The notes: generated by a model from the letters alone, not told the origin. A stretch of 64,000 nucleotides of DNA from Clostridia bacterium (GCA_026415435.1 JAOAHC010000040.1:1-64000); one strand, 5' to 3'. Numbered from the stretch's first letter, positions 8,014-17,000 are shown. Numbers and translations: made by a program.

Positions 8014-8958
8014 ATGGGATTAGTAACAACAAAAGATATGTTTGAAAAAGCATATAAAGGTAATTATGCAGTTGGAGCATTTAACGTAAATAATATGGAA
8101 ATTGTTCAAGGGATAATGGAAGCAGCTCAGGAACAGGCTGCTCCAGTTATTTTACAGGTATCTTCAGGTGCAAGAAAATATGCAAATCCAATCTATTTAA
8201 AAAAATTGGTTGAAGCAGCTGTTGAATGTAATGAACAAAAAGGTATTGATTTACCAATAGCGTTACATTTAGATCATGGTGCAGATTTTGAAATCTGTAA
8301 ATCATGTATAGATGGTGGTTTTACTTCCGTTATGATTGATGGTTCAAAGTATGATTTTGAGGAAAATATAGCGGTAACCAAAAAAGTAGTAGAATATGCA
8401 CATGCTAAGGGTGTAGTTGTTGAAGCTGAACTTGGTAAACTAGCAGGGGTAGAAGATGATGTAAATGTATCAGATGGTGATGCAATGTATACAAATCCTG
8501 ATCAGGCAGTTGAGTTCGTTGAAAGAACAGGTTGTGATTCACTTGCGATAGCTATAGGAACAAGTCATGGTGCATATAAATTTAAGGGTGAACCAAAACT
8601 TAGATTTGACATATTAGAAAAAATAACTAATATGATGCCAAATTATCCTTTAGTACTTCATGGTGCCTCATCAGTACCACAAGAATTTGTTAATATGTGT
8701 AATGAGTATGGCGGTAATATACCAGGTGCTAGAGGCGTACCAGAAGAAATGTTAAGAGAAGCTTCAAAATTAGGTGTATGTAAAATAAATATAGATAGCG
8801 ATATACGTCTTGCTATGACAGCATACATTCGCGAGTGTTTTGTAAAAACGCCTGAAGTATTTGATCCAAGAACTTATTTAGGTTCTGCAAGAGATGCAGT
8901 GAAATTTATGGTTTCAAGAAAAATAACTAATGCACTTGGATGTAATAATAAGATATAG
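8014..8958 (+). CDS. fba: Class II fructose-1,6-bisphosphate aldolase
   Basis: Zinc-dependent aldolase of 314 residues that splits fructose 1,6-bisphosphate into dihydroxyacetone phosphate and glyceraldehyde 3-phosphate in glycolysis. Visible elements are LHLDHGADF (first zinc His and catalytic Asp), VVEAELGKLAGVEDD, IAIGTSHGAYK (zinc His), YPLVLHGASSVP (zinc His) and the phosphate-binding INIDSDIRLA near the C-terminus. AGGAGG stands 6 bases before ATG 8014. An in-frame ATG upstream at 7948 is inside the coiled-coil gene and is not needed. Length is normal for the family. It ends in a strong terminator. Confidence 0.95.
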   Translation: MGLVTTKDMFEKAYKGNYAVGAFNVNNMEIVQGIMEAAQEQAAPVILQVSSGARKYANPIYLKKLVEAAVECNEQKGIDLPIALHLDHGADFEICKSCIDGGFTSVMIDGSKYDFEENIAVTKKVVEYAHAKGVVVEAELGKLAGVEDDVNVSDGDAMYTNPDQAVEFVERTGCDSLAIAIGTSHGAYKFKGEPKLRFDILEKITNMMPNYPLVLHGASSVPQEFVNMCNEYGGNIPGARGVPEEMLREASKLGVCKINIDSDIRLAMTAYIRECFVKTPEVFDPRTYLGSARDAVKFMVSRKITNALGCNNKI

Positions 8959-8967
8959 TAAACAGTT

Positions 8968-9006
8968 AAAAGTACCTATTATCTAAAAGGATTAATAGGT
9001 ACTTTT
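8968..9006. terminator. Intrinsic terminator after fba, likely bidirectional
   Basis: A perfect 14-bp stem (AAAAGTACCTATTA at 8968-8981 with its complement at 8993-9006) and an 11-base loop lie between fba and the converging GH3 gene. Confidence 0.9.
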
Positions 9007-9017
9007 ATAAATTATAT

Positions 9018-10271
9018 TTATTTCTTAGTTATTTTATCTATAATTTTGTAATCATTTTTATCGTTAAAATTTGAAATAATGGAAGATTCTTTTTTAAAAA
9101 ATTTTGATATATATTTATGTTTAATTATTCTTTTTACAGAGTCATCCAGTCTTTGTGTAGAAATTTGACCAGATCTTACTGCATTTAGTATTTCATTGTA
9201 GCTATAATCAATATCTTGTGGTAATAGCAATATATCTGCGCCAGCTAAAAAAGCAGCATAGGAAGGGGAAGTAGAAATATTTTGTTTTGTAATAGCTCCC
9301 ATTTCTAGTCCATCTGTTACTATAATACCATCAAAGTTTAAATTATTTCTCAAAAGCTCATATATATCTTTATTTAAAGATGCTGGTATGATATTTTTTG
9401 ATAGATTGTTATATACAACATGATTTATCATTATAATATTAGTTCCAGATTTAATACCGATTTTAAAAGGGATAAAATCAGAATTTTCTAATTCACTTAA
9501 CGTTATATTGCTAGTAACAATTTGATTGTGTGTATCACCTTCGCTACTTCCTAGTCCTGGAAAATGTTTAAGTGTACTTGAAATATTATATTCATTTAAT
9601 CCTTTTATATATCCACTTATCATCTTAGAAACAATATATGGATCTTTTCCAAAACTCCTATATTTGATACTATCACTATTATCTAAATCACATACAGGTG
9701 CAAAATCTAAATTGAATCCAAGGTATTTTAATCTTCTGCCAATAATTTTAGCATACTCGTATGACAAAGTTTCATCTTTTGTGAGTCCAAGTTCAGAGAT
9801 ATACGGTAAGGCACTTGTAAGTGAAGATTTTGCAAGTCTATCGACAACTCCACCCTCGACATCAACTGAAATAAACATAGGAATTTGTAAATTGGTATTA
9901 TTAATATCAATAATAAATTTTCTAGTTTGATCAATATTTTTCATGTTTTCAGAAAACAGTATAAATCCACCAAGGTTATATTTTGTAATCATAGTTTTTG
10001 CATCATCGTTTAATTCATACATATTGCTATTATTTGAATCTTTTCTATATGCGCAAATAAATAGTTGACCTACTTTTTCTTCGAGTGACATTGACCCTAT
10101 GATAGAATCTACATATTTGTCACTATTTTCATATATATTTATATTTTCGTTTTGATTATTAGGGACTTGTGAATTACTACAAATTTCATTTTTCAAACTT
10201 GATATGTAAAGTACCATAATCAAGATTAAAATAATTAAAATAAATGAGCTTATCCAAATTATTTTTTTCAT
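9018..10271 (-). CDS. GH3 beta-N-acetylhexosaminidase (NagZ-like), membrane-anchored
   Basis: Family 3 glycoside hydrolase of 417 residues, single-domain like NagZ. An N-terminal hydrophobic helix (residues 4-25) without a lipobox Cys suggests a membrane-anchored or exported enzyme. The KHFPGLGSSEGDTHN motif includes the Asp-His dyad typical of NagZ-type hexosaminidases, and IVTDGLEMGAI carries the nucleophile Asp. Such enzymes remove N-acetylglucosamine from wall fragments, so muropeptide turnover is the likely role. AAGGTGG lies 6 bases before the ATG. The gene stands alone between a shared terminator and a divergent promoter region of about 200 bases. Confidence 0.88.
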   Translation of the reverse strand: MKKIIWISSFILIILILIMVLYISSLKNEICSNSQVPNNQNENINIYENSDKYVDSIIGSMSLEEKVGQLFICAYRKDSNNSNMYELNDDAKTMITKYNLGGFILFSENMKNIDQTRKFIIDINNTNLQIPMFISVDVEGGVVDRLAKSSLTSALPYISELGLTKDETLSYEYAKIIGRRLKYLGFNLDFAPVCDLDNSDSIKYRSFGKDPYIVSKMISGYIKGLNEYNISSTLKHFPGLGSSEGDTHNQIVTSNITLSELENSDFIPFKIGIKSGTNIIMINHVVYNNLSKNIIPASLNKDIYELLRNNLNFDGIIVTDGLEMGAITKQNISTSPSYAAFLAGADILLLPQDIDYSYNEILNAVRSGQISTQRLDDSVKRIIKHKYISKFFKKESSIISNFNDKNDYKIIDKITKK

Positions 10272-10386
10272 ATAACCACCTTAATTACATTATATACTAA
10301 ATAATATTTTAAATATATCGAATTATATTTATTTTTAATTTAAAATATATATTTGATTAACTGATAAATATATGTTTACATAAAAA

Positions 10387-10415
10387 TTGACAAATTGCAT
10401 TATATATGGTACAAT
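10387..10415 (+). promoter_or_regulatory. Promoter of the tandem unknown genes
   Basis: TTGACA (10387-10392), 17-base spacer, TACAAT (10410-10415), about 60 bases before the start codon at 10475. The upstream TTTACATAAAAA is a probable AT-rich UP element. Confidence 0.65.
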
Positions 10416-10474
10416 ATTAGAATAAATATATTTTAAACTAATAGAATTATAATTAATTATTAGGAGGCATTAAT

Positions 10475-10858
10475 ATGGAAAAAATATCATCTATGATAGT
10501 ATGGGTTGGTTACAAAAAAGGTATTGAAAATTTTATGAAGAATACAGCTTCAAATTGTTTTCCAGTTGAATTTTTCGAATTGATTTGCTATGCATTCAGT
10601 GATGCACATAATCATATAACTCCTTTAGAGTTTTATATGAAATTAAAGTGTACAATATGTGATATAAAAACTGGTGTAATATTTGATAAATTCAATGACC
10701 AAAATCCTGATTTTATACATGAAGTTAAAAAAAATTTACTCATGGATTCTGAGGAATTAGCCATTAAGTTATTAGAAAGAATCGCACCACCAAAATTTCT
10801 AGAAATGTCTAAAAGTCTTTTTCTTAGCTGTAACAAAAGAAGTGTTAACCCACTTTAA
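10475..10858 (+). CDS. Unknown protein, first of two tandem paralogues
   Basis: A 127-residue soluble protein with no signal peptide, membrane helix or motif that I recognise. It aligns over its whole length with the next gene: an I-x-W start, FM, FPxExFEL-x2-Y, a Pro-x4-Y-x2-L segment, PDxI and an LExxAP-type motif (LLERIAPPKF here) near the C-terminus. Four or five Cys are scattered (residues about 30, 38, 57 and 60, and one near the end) and are not shared with the paralogue, so they are unlikely to be structural. The GGAGG site is strong, and a good promoter lies just upstream. Function unknown. Confidence 0.65.
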   Translation: MEKISSMIVWVGYKKGIENFMKNTASNCFPVEFFELICYAFSDAHNHITPLEFYMKLKCTICDIKTGVIFDKFNDQNPDFIHEVKKNLLMDSEELAIKLLERIAPPKFLEMSKSLFLSCNKRSVNPL

Positions 10859-10879
10859 TTTTAATAAAGGAGAAAGAAT

Positions 10880-11245
10880 ATGAAAAGAGAATTATCTAAT
10901 GTAATATGGATTAATTGTGAAGAAGATATTAGAAAATTTATGGATACTGAAGATTCAAAAGAATTTCCTAAAGAAGTTTTCGAATTGTTGAACTACGTAA
11001 TACGGGATAAAGGAAATCAAAATGTATGCCCATTTGTCTTGTATACAGAACTAAATGTCATAATTTGGGATTTAAGTGTAAAAGTAGGGTCAAATTATCC
11101 TGATTATATTTGGAAAGCTCGGAGGATAATATTAGATGAGTACACCAAAGTAATACCTAAAATTTTGGAGAAAGTGGCACCGCTCACTTTTAGAAAGGAA
11201 TTTGATAAATTATTTGTAGAGAAAAAGCTCAGTATAGTAAAGTAA
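10880..11245 (+). CDS. Unknown protein, second of two tandem paralogues
   Basis: A 121-residue soluble protein related to its upstream neighbour by an ancient-looking duplication. The shared pattern is VIW near the start, FM, FPKEVFELLNY, CPFVLYTEL, PDYIW and ILEKVAP. Identity is low by eye, so the copies have diverged strongly. AAAGGAG lies 8 bases before the ATG, and the gap to the first copy is 21 bases, so they form a two-gene operon closed by a terminator. No known domain could be assigned. Confidence 0.65.
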   Translation: MKRELSNVIWINCEEDIRKFMDTEDSKEFPKEVFELLNYVIRDKGNQNVCPFVLYTELNVIIWDLSVKVGSNYPDYIWKARRIILDEYTKVIPKILEKVAPLTFRKEFDKLFVEKKLSIVK

Positions 11246-11252
11246 CGGTTTT

Positions 11253-11286
11253 AAAGATGGTCTTTAATTAGACTGTCTTTTTTGTT
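11253..11286 (+). terminator. Intrinsic terminator after the tandem paralogues
   Basis: AAAGATGGTCT (11253-11263) pairs with AGACTGTCTTT (11270-11280), eleven pairs including two G-U, followed by T6. Confidence 0.8.
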
Positions 11287-11316
11287 GTTCAAAAATGTAA
11301 AATTAACTAAAAAACA

Positions 11317-11345
11317 TTGCTAAATTTATATATATGGTATAAAAT
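11317..11345 (+). promoter_or_regulatory. Possible promoter of the hydrogenase operon
   Basis: TTGCTA (11317-11322), 17 bases, TAAAAT (11340-11345), with ATG at 11371. The -35 match is moderate. Confidence 0.45.
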
Positions 11346-11370
11346 GTATAGGGATTTAAGGAGGATTTTT

Positions 11371-11859
11371 ATGGATCATTGTAAAGGTTGTTCAGGTTCA
11401 AAAGTTGATAAAGAAATAGAAAAAATAACAAAAAAATATAAAGGAGTAGACGGTGGAATCATATCTGCACTTCATGAAGTACAGGATCTATATGGATATA
11501 TACCCGAAAGCGTACAAAAATATTTATCTAGTAATTTAGATATATCAATGTCTGAAATCTATGGAATAATAACATTCTATTCTAGATTTTCACTTATGCC
11601 AAAGGGTAAATATAACGTGCAAGTATGTATGGGAACTGCTTGTTATGTAAAAGGTGCAGAAGCCGTGCTTAAGGAGTTTAAGGAAAAGCTAAAAATAAAT
11701 GAAGGTGAAGTAACTAGTGATGGTAAATTCTCTATAGAAGCTGTAAGATGCATAGGTGCTTGTGGTCTAGCTCCAGCTATAGTAGTTAATTCAGATGTAT
11801 ATGGTAAAGTTGCACCAGACAAAGTAGATGAGATAATTTCTAAATACGCAAACGAGTAA
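11371..11859 (+). CDS. hydC: NADH-linked [FeFe]-hydrogenase subunit, NuoE-like [2Fe-2S] protein
   Basis: A 162-residue thioredoxin-like [2Fe-2S] subunit, homologous to NuoE and to HydC/HndA of multimeric NADH-linked hydrogenases. The four cluster cysteines are in CMGTACYVKG (C-x4-C) and CIGACGLAP (C-x3-C). An extra CKGC near the N-terminus is not part of the usual fold. It relays electrons between the NADH-oxidising subunit and the hydrogenase. Upstream in-frame starts exist (11317 and 11344), but AAGGAGGA lies 5 bases before ATG 11371. It is first of three tightly spaced genes. Letter naming of these subunits varies between organisms. Confidence 0.88.
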   Translation: MDHCKGCSGSKVDKEIEKITKKYKGVDGGIISALHEVQDLYGYIPESVQKYLSSNLDISMSEIYGIITFYSRFSLMPKGKYNVQVCMGTACYVKGAEAVLKEFKEKLKINEGEVTSDGKFSIEAVRCIGACGLAPAIVVNSDVYGKVAPDKVDEIISKYANE

Positions 11860-11877
11860 TATAGGAGGAAGTTATAT

Positions 11878-13704
11878 ATGATAAAAACAAGTCAAGAACT
11901 AGAAGACATAAGAAAAAATACAAAAAAAGATTTTAAAAGATTAAGGATTATGGTTTGCGCTGGTACAGGATGTACATCTTCTAAAAGTGAGAATATTTTA
12001 GAAGAGTTACAAAAGAAAACTCATGAAAGTGGTGTTGATGCTGTATGTGAAAAAACTGGGTGTTTCGGTTTTTGTGCTAAAGGCCCAATAGTTGTTATAG
12101 AACCAGATCAAACTTTCTATGAAATGGTAAAAGTAGAAGATGTAGATGATATCGTATCATCTCTTAAAAGTTCTACAAAAGTAGAAAGATTAATTCCAAA
12201 AGAAAATGATAAATATATAGAAAAGTGGCATGAATTAAACTTTTACAATAAACAAAATAGGGTCGCTCTAAAAAATTGTGGATATATTAATCCTGAAAAT
12301 ATAGATCAGTATTTGGCGATGAACGGATACATGGCACTTGAAAAAGTTTTAAAAGAATATTCTCAAGATGAAGTTATAAAAATAGTGACTGATTCTGGTA
12401 TTAGAGGTAGAGGCGGGGCAGGATTTCCAACAGGTAAGAAATGGCTATTTGCTAAAAATGTTGATTCAGATATTAAGTATGTTTGCTGTAATGCAGATGA
12501 GGGTGATCCAGGTGCTTTTATGGATAGAAGTATCCTTGAAGGAGATCCACATAGTGTTTTAGAAGCTATGGCTATAGCAGGATACGCAATTGGTTCTTCA
12601 CAAGGATATATATACGTTAGAGCTGAGTATCCAATAGCTGTTAAAAGGCTAAATATTGCTATTAAACAAGCAAGAGAATATGGCCTTCTTGGAAAAACTA
12701 TATTTGGGACTGATTTTTCGTTTGATATCGAACTTAGACTTGGTGCTGGAGCATTTGTTTGTGGTGAAGAAACTGCACTTATGAATTCAATTGAAGGTAG
12801 ACGTGGTGAACCAAGACCAAGACCACCTTTTCCAGCAGTAAAAGGCCTATTTGCTAAACCAACAATATTAAATAATGTTGAGACGCTTGCAAATATACCT
12901 CAGATAATATTAAAAGGCGCTGATTGGTATTCTAGTATGGGTACTGAAACTTCAAAAGGTACGAAAGTATTTGCTTTGGGCGGAAATATAAATAATGTAG
13001 GGTTGGTTGAAGTACCAATGGGTACTACATTAAAAGAGATAGTTTATGATATAGGTGGCGGAATACCTAATGGTAAGAAATTTAAAGCTGCACAAACTGG
13101 TGGGCCAAGTGGTGGTTGTATACCAGAAGAACATATGAATACACCTATTGATTATGAATCTCTTACAAAAATAGGTTCTATGATGGGATCAGGTGGACTT
13201 ATAGTAATGGATGAAGATAAATGTATGGTAAATATAGCTAAATTTTTCTTAGAATTTACTGTAGATGAGTCATGTGGTAAATGTCCACCATGTAGAATTG
13301 GAACTAAAAGAATGCTTGAAATTTTAACTAGAATTACCGAGGGGAAAGGTAGAGAAGAAGATATAGAAAAATTAGAGAAGTTAGCATATGATATAAAAAA
13401 AGCTTCACTTTGTGGACTTGGTCAAACTGCACCTAATCCAATTTTAAGTACAATTAGATATTTTAAAGATGAATATATAGCTCATATAAAAGAAAAAAGA
13501 TGTCCTGCTGGTGAATGTAGAGCTCTAAGTAAAGTAGTTATAGATCCTGAAAAATGTAAACAATGTGGTCTATGTCAAAAAGTATGTCCTACTAATGCAA
13601 TTGAAGGCGCGGTAAGACAGGGACCATACAAAATAATTCAAGATAAATGTATAAAGTGCTTAGCTTGTGTGGCTAAATGTCCTTTTAAAGCTATAAGTAA
13701 GTAG
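11878..13704 (+). CDS. hydB: NADH-linked [FeFe]-hydrogenase subunit, NuoF-like flavoprotein
   Basis: A 608-residue electron-input subunit. Domains in order: N-terminal thioredoxin-like [2Fe-2S] domain (CAGTGC near 27, CEKTGCFGFC near 57), NuoF-type FMN and NADH domain with the Gly-rich IRGRGGAGFPTGKKW (about 173), a [4Fe-4S] site SCGKCPPCRIG (about 465), and two C-terminal ferredoxin-type [4Fe-4S] motifs, CKQCGLCQKVCP (about 561) and CIKCLACVAKCP (about 591). This layout is that of HydB/HndC. In studied enzymes it oxidises NADH, often together with reduced ferredoxin (electron confurcation). Whether this one bifurcates cannot be read from sequence. AGGAGG precedes the ATG by 9 bases. Confidence 0.92.
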   Translation: MIKTSQELEDIRKNTKKDFKRLRIMVCAGTGCTSSKSENILEELQKKTHESGVDAVCEKTGCFGFCAKGPIVVIEPDQTFYEMVKVEDVDDIVSSLKSSTKVERLIPKENDKYIEKWHELNFYNKQNRVALKNCGYINPENIDQYLAMNGYMALEKVLKEYSQDEVIKIVTDSGIRGRGGAGFPTGKKWLFAKNVDSDIKYVCCNADEGDPGAFMDRSILEGDPHSVLEAMAIAGYAIGSSQGYIYVRAEYPIAVKRLNIAIKQAREYGLLGKTIFGTDFSFDIELRLGAGAFVCGEETALMNSIEGRRGEPRPRPPFPAVKGLFAKPTILNNVETLANIPQIILKGADWYSSMGTETSKGTKVFALGGNINNVGLVEVPMGTTLKEIVYDIGGGIPNGKKFKAAQTGGPSGGCIPEEHMNTPIDYESLTKIGSMMGSGGLIVMDEDKCMVNIAKFFLEFTVDESCGKCPPCRIGTKRMLEILTRITEGKGREEDIEKLEKLAYDIKKASLCGLGQTAPNPILSTIRYFKDEYIAHIKEKRCPAGECRALSKVVIDPEKCKQCGLCQKVCPTNAIEGAVRQGPYKIIQDKCIKCLACVAKCPFKAISK

Positions 13705-13719
13705 AATGTGGAGGTATTT

Positions 13720-15483
13720 ATGGAAAAGAAAATGATTAACTTAACTATTGACTCAAGAAAAATTGCAGTTGAAGAAGGTTCTACAATATTAGATGCAGCA
13801 AGAAAAATAAATATCGATATACCTACACTTTGTTTTTTAAAGGAAATAAATGAAGTAGGAGCATGTAGAATGTGTATAGTTGAAGTTGAGGGAGCAAGAG
13901 GTTATGTAGCTTCGTGTGTGTATCCTGTAACTGAAGGTATGGTTGTTAAAACTAATACTTATGACTTAATCGAAACTAAAAGAACTATATTACAACTTCT
14001 ACTTTCAAATCATGAGAAAAACTGTCTTACTTGTGTAAGAAGTACAAATTGTGAACTTCAAAACCTTGCTAAAAAATTCAATGTAGATTCACTACCATAT
14101 GAAGGTGCTATGACAGAAAAAGTGTTAGATACAGATTCAGCTTGCATATCTAGAAACACTGCTAAATGTGTATTATGCAAAAGATGTGTAAATGTTTGTA
14201 GAAAAGTACAAGGTGTATCTGCTATTGATACTGTAAATAGAGGTTTTAAATCAAAAATAGGTGTTGCATTTAATATGAGTATATCTAAATCTACATGTGT
14301 GGGATGTGGTCAATGTATAGTACATTGTCCTGTTGCTGCACTTCAAGAAAAAGATTATACAAGAGAAGTTAAACGTGCATTATCAGATCCAAACGTTCAT
14401 GTTGTAATTCAAACAGCACCATCAGTACGTGCATCAATAGGCGAAGAGTTTGGCATGGAAATTGGCACACTTGCAACCGGTAAAATGGTAGCGGGTCTTA
14501 GAAAACTTGGTTTTGATAAAATCTTTGATACTGATCTTGCAGCAGATGTGACTATAATGGAAGAGGGGACTGAATTTTTAGAAAGATTAAATAATGGTGG
14601 AAAATTACCAATGATTACCTCTTGTAGTAGTGGTTGGATAACTTTTGCAGAGAAATTTTATCCAAATTTATTAGAAAACCTTTCAACTACTAAATCACCA
14701 ATGGAAATTATGGCTGTCCTTATAAAGAAATACTACGCTGAAAAGATGGGTATTGATCCAAAAAATATATTTTCTGTTGCTCTTATGCCTTGTAGTGCTA
14801 AAAAAGCAGAAGCTATTAGACCAGAATTAAAAATGGATGGAATGCAACTAGTAGACCAAGTTATAACTACAAGAGAAATGGCAAGACTATTAAAAGAGGC
14901 AAATATTGATATTGCTACACTAGAAGATGATGAATTCGATAGTCCACTTGGTGAAGCGACTGGTGCTGGTCATATATTTGGAACAACTGGTGGAGTGATG
15001 GAGGCGGCTTTAAGAACAATATCTGAGCTTGCTACAAATAAACCATTAGAAAATATTGAATTTAATGTAGTAAGAGGCGTAGAAGGAATAAAAGAGGCAA
15101 AGATTAATTTAGGTGATAAAGAACTTTGGATAGCAGTTGCACAAGGGCTAAAAAATGTAAGTAAAGTCATGGATGAAATAGAAGATGGCACAAGTAAATA
15201 TAGCTTTATTGAAGTAATGACTTGCCCTGGCGGTTGCATAATGGGAGGAGGTCAACCTATAAAAACATCATATGAAAGAGCTAAGGTTGATGTAAGGGGT
15301 CTTAGAGCAAAAGCTTTATATAAAGCTGATAAAGATGCTAAATATAGATCTTCGCATAAAAATCCTGAGGTTCAAAAAATATATGAAGAATTTTTAGGAG
15401 CTCCAAATTCACATAGAGCTCATGAATTAATGCACACAAAATATCATAAACAAGATGTTTATGTGAGTGATAATAAAAAATAA
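13720..15483 (+). CDS. hydA: [FeFe]-hydrogenase catalytic subunit with altered H-cluster motif
   Basis: A 587-residue [FeFe]-hydrogenase that makes H2 from reduced carriers. It has an N-terminal [2Fe-2S] domain (GACRMC near 48), a His-Cys cluster (HEKNCLTC near 97), two [4Fe-4S] motifs (CVLCKRCVNVC near 150, CVGCGQCIVHC near 194) and the H domain. H-domain motifs are L1 TSCSSGW (300-306), L2 MPCSAKKAE (from 356) and L3 EVMTCPGGCIMGGGQP (from 498). L1 normally reads TSCCPxW, so the second Cys and the Pro are both Ser here. GGAGG sits 5 bases before ATG 13720, and an in-frame GTG at 13708 is less likely. It is last in the operon. Confidence 0.93.
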   Translation: MEKKMINLTIDSRKIAVEEGSTILDAARKINIDIPTLCFLKEINEVGACRMCIVEVEGARGYVASCVYPVTEGMVVKTNTYDLIETKRTILQLLLSNHEKNCLTCVRSTNCELQNLAKKFNVDSLPYEGAMTEKVLDTDSACISRNTAKCVLCKRCVNVCRKVQGVSAIDTVNRGFKSKIGVAFNMSISKSTCVGCGQCIVHCPVAALQEKDYTREVKRALSDPNVHVVIQTAPSVRASIGEEFGMEIGTLATGKMVAGLRKLGFDKIFDTDLAADVTIMEEGTEFLERLNNGGKLPMITSCSSGWITFAEKFYPNLLENLSTTKSPMEIMAVLIKKYYAEKMGIDPKNIFSVALMPCSAKKAEAIRPELKMDGMQLVDQVITTREMARLLKEANIDIATLEDDEFDSPLGEATGAGHIFGTTGGVMEAALRTISELATNKPLENIEFNVVRGVEGIKEAKINLGDKELWIAVAQGLKNVSKVMDEIEDGTSKYSFIEVMTCPGGCIMGGGQPIKTSYERAKVDVRGLRAKALYKADKDAKYRSSHKNPEVQKIYEEFLGAPNSHRAHELMHTKYHKQDVYVSDNKK

Positions 15484-15492
15484 ATTATTAAA

Positions 15493-15532
15493 AAATAAGA
15501 CAGGGTAAAGTATAATTTACCCTGTCTTATTT
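15493..15532. terminator. Bidirectional terminator embedded in the opposing gene's 3' end
   Basis: A perfect 17-bp stem (15493-15509 with 15516-15532) and a 6-base loop. The right arm contains the last codons and the stop of the minus-strand gene ending at 15517. Confidence 0.9.
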
Positions 15533-15888
15533 GGTAGCATACTATCTAAAATGCCATATATTGCAGCAGCTATTAAACTACTAACAATACTTATATAATA
15601 TCCTGCAACAAAAAATTGTGTCATGTATATTATTACTGCTGCAGAGGTAAAACCTACAAGACCGCGTCCAAGTGGTATGTCATGTATACCAGTAAAAACT
15701 GCCATTAAATAATCAAGCGATATTATTGCAATAGAGCTTAAAATTAATATAGGAAACGAAGAAATATTAAAATTTGGAGTAAAAAATACAGTTACTGCAA
15801 ATATTGATATTGATGCTATAAATCTAAGTATCATTTGTGAAATTCTTAAATCATCTGATACATTACTATAAATAGAAGAATTTGACAT
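15517..15888 (-). CDS. Small integral membrane protein, unknown function
   Basis: A 123-residue protein with a short polar N-terminus and four hydrophobic helices (about 18-37, 44-64, 77-94 and 97-116). Conserved-looking residues are in DIPLGRGLVGF between helices 2 and 3. The size and four-helix layout resemble phage-holin-superfamily-IV-like or similar small membrane families, but I cannot assign one. GGGAGTG precedes the ATG. It diverges from yetF with 78 bases between. Its final codons build the hydrogenase operon terminator. Confidence 0.65.
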   Translation of the reverse strand: MSNSSIYSNVSDDLRISQMILRFIASISIFAVTVFFTPNFNISSFPILILSSIAIISLDYLMAVFTGIHDIPLGRGLVGFTSAAVIIYMTQFFVAGYYISIVSSLIAAAIYGILDSMLPNKTG

Positions 15889-15966
15889 GGAATCACTCCC
15901 TTTTTAAAAATATTATTTGTATAAAGTTTAAATTTATGCAGAAAATATTTTCAAGGTGATTATAAG

Positions 15967-16617
15967 ATGTTAGTAATTTTTTTAAGAGCTTTAATATTAT
16001 ACGTAGTGGTTTTCTTGGTTATAAGACTTATGGGAAAAAGAGAGTTATCAAAAGTTCAGCCTTTTGAACTAGCTATAATAATATTAATAGCAGATCTTGC
16101 TTCTGGTCCAATGTCATCGCGTGCAATAACTATATTTGACGGAATTATACCTATAGTTACATTACTCATTGCATATATACTATTTACATTTTTTATACAG
16201 TCGAGTGATAAAGCCCAAAACCTTTTATGTGGAAAAATCTCAATTCTAATTCAAGATGGCAAAATAAATGAAGATGAGATGAAAAAATTACAATATACGG
16301 TTGCAGATTTGATGGAGCAATTAAGAGAAAAGGATGTATTTAAAATTCAAGATGTAAAATATGCAATACTAGAGACAAATGGAAAACTAAATGTAATAAA
16401 GAATTCAGATAAAGTTAATAATATACCGTTAAATATTATCGAAAATGGATTTATTGCAGAAGTAAATATTAAAATACTTGGAATGTCTGAAGAAGATGTA
16501 GAAAAGCTGATTAAAAAGCATAATTTGAAGCAAGAAGATATATTGCTTGGCACAATTGATGAGGATAAAAACTTTTTATATCAATTAAAAGATATTAAGT
16601 TAGAGGTGATAAAATGA
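15967..16617 (+). CDS. YetF family (DUF421) membrane protein
   Basis: A 216-residue member of the YetF/YcaP (DUF421) family. Three N-terminal membrane helices include the family motif VIRLMGKRELSKVQPFELA. They are followed by a cytosolic-type two-subdomain region with a C-terminal KHNLKQEDILLGTIDED segment. The biochemical role of the family is not established; Bacillus paralogues are linked to spores. AAGGTGA lies 7 bases before the ATG. It overlaps the DUF4363 gene by 4 bases (ATGA), a pairing I know from other Clostridia, so the two probably act together. Confidence 0.85.
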   Translation: MLVIFLRALILYVVVFLVIRLMGKRELSKVQPFELAIIILIADLASGPMSSRAITIFDGIIPIVTLLIAYILFTFFIQSSDKAQNLLCGKISILIQDGKINEDEMKKLQYTVADLMEQLREKDVFKIQDVKYAILETNGKLNVIKNSDKVNNIPLNIIENGFIAEVNIKILGMSEEDVEKLIKKHNLKQEDILLGTIDEDKNFLYQLKDIKLEVIK

Positions 16618-16994
16618 AACAATTAGTTATTTTATTAGTATCACTTAGTCTGATTGTTTTTGCTGGAATATGGGAAGGAAAATATTTGGATATGACATCT
16701 CAATATGTATTATCGGATATAAATTACTCTAAAAATGCAATTGATAATAACAATTTTGATTTGGCAAAATCTCATATAAAGGATACACAAACAACTTGGA
16801 ACGAGATAAAAGAAGTATGGATTATGGTAGTAGAGCATAATGAGATAGATAAAATTGAAGATGCGTTAGTGAAGTACGAAGGATATATCGAAAATAAAGA
16901 TAAAACAGAAGCCTTAGTATATGCAAAAAAATTAGAACAAATATTTAGGCATATATCAGAAAAGCAAAAAATTAGTATTGGTAATGTGTTTTAG
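16614..16994 (+). CDS. DUF4363 family protein
   Basis: A 126-residue protein with one N-terminal hydrophobic helix (residues 3-18) and an outside-facing helical domain. The family-like pattern includes DTQTTWNEIKEVWIMVVEHNEIDKIED. It is translationally coupled to the DUF421 gene through an ATGA overlap, with AGAGGTG before it. Function unknown. The helix may be a signal anchor, which would place the domain on the outer membrane face next to YetF. The gene ends about 7 bases before a long terminator hairpin. Confidence 0.75.
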   Translation: MKQLVILLVSLSLIVFAGIWEGKYLDMTSQYVLSDINYSKNAIDNNNFDLAKSHIKDTQTTWNEIKEVWIMVVEHNEIDKIEDALVKYEGYIENKDKTEALVYAKKLEQIFRHISEKQKISIGNVF

Positions 16995-17000
16995 TTAATA

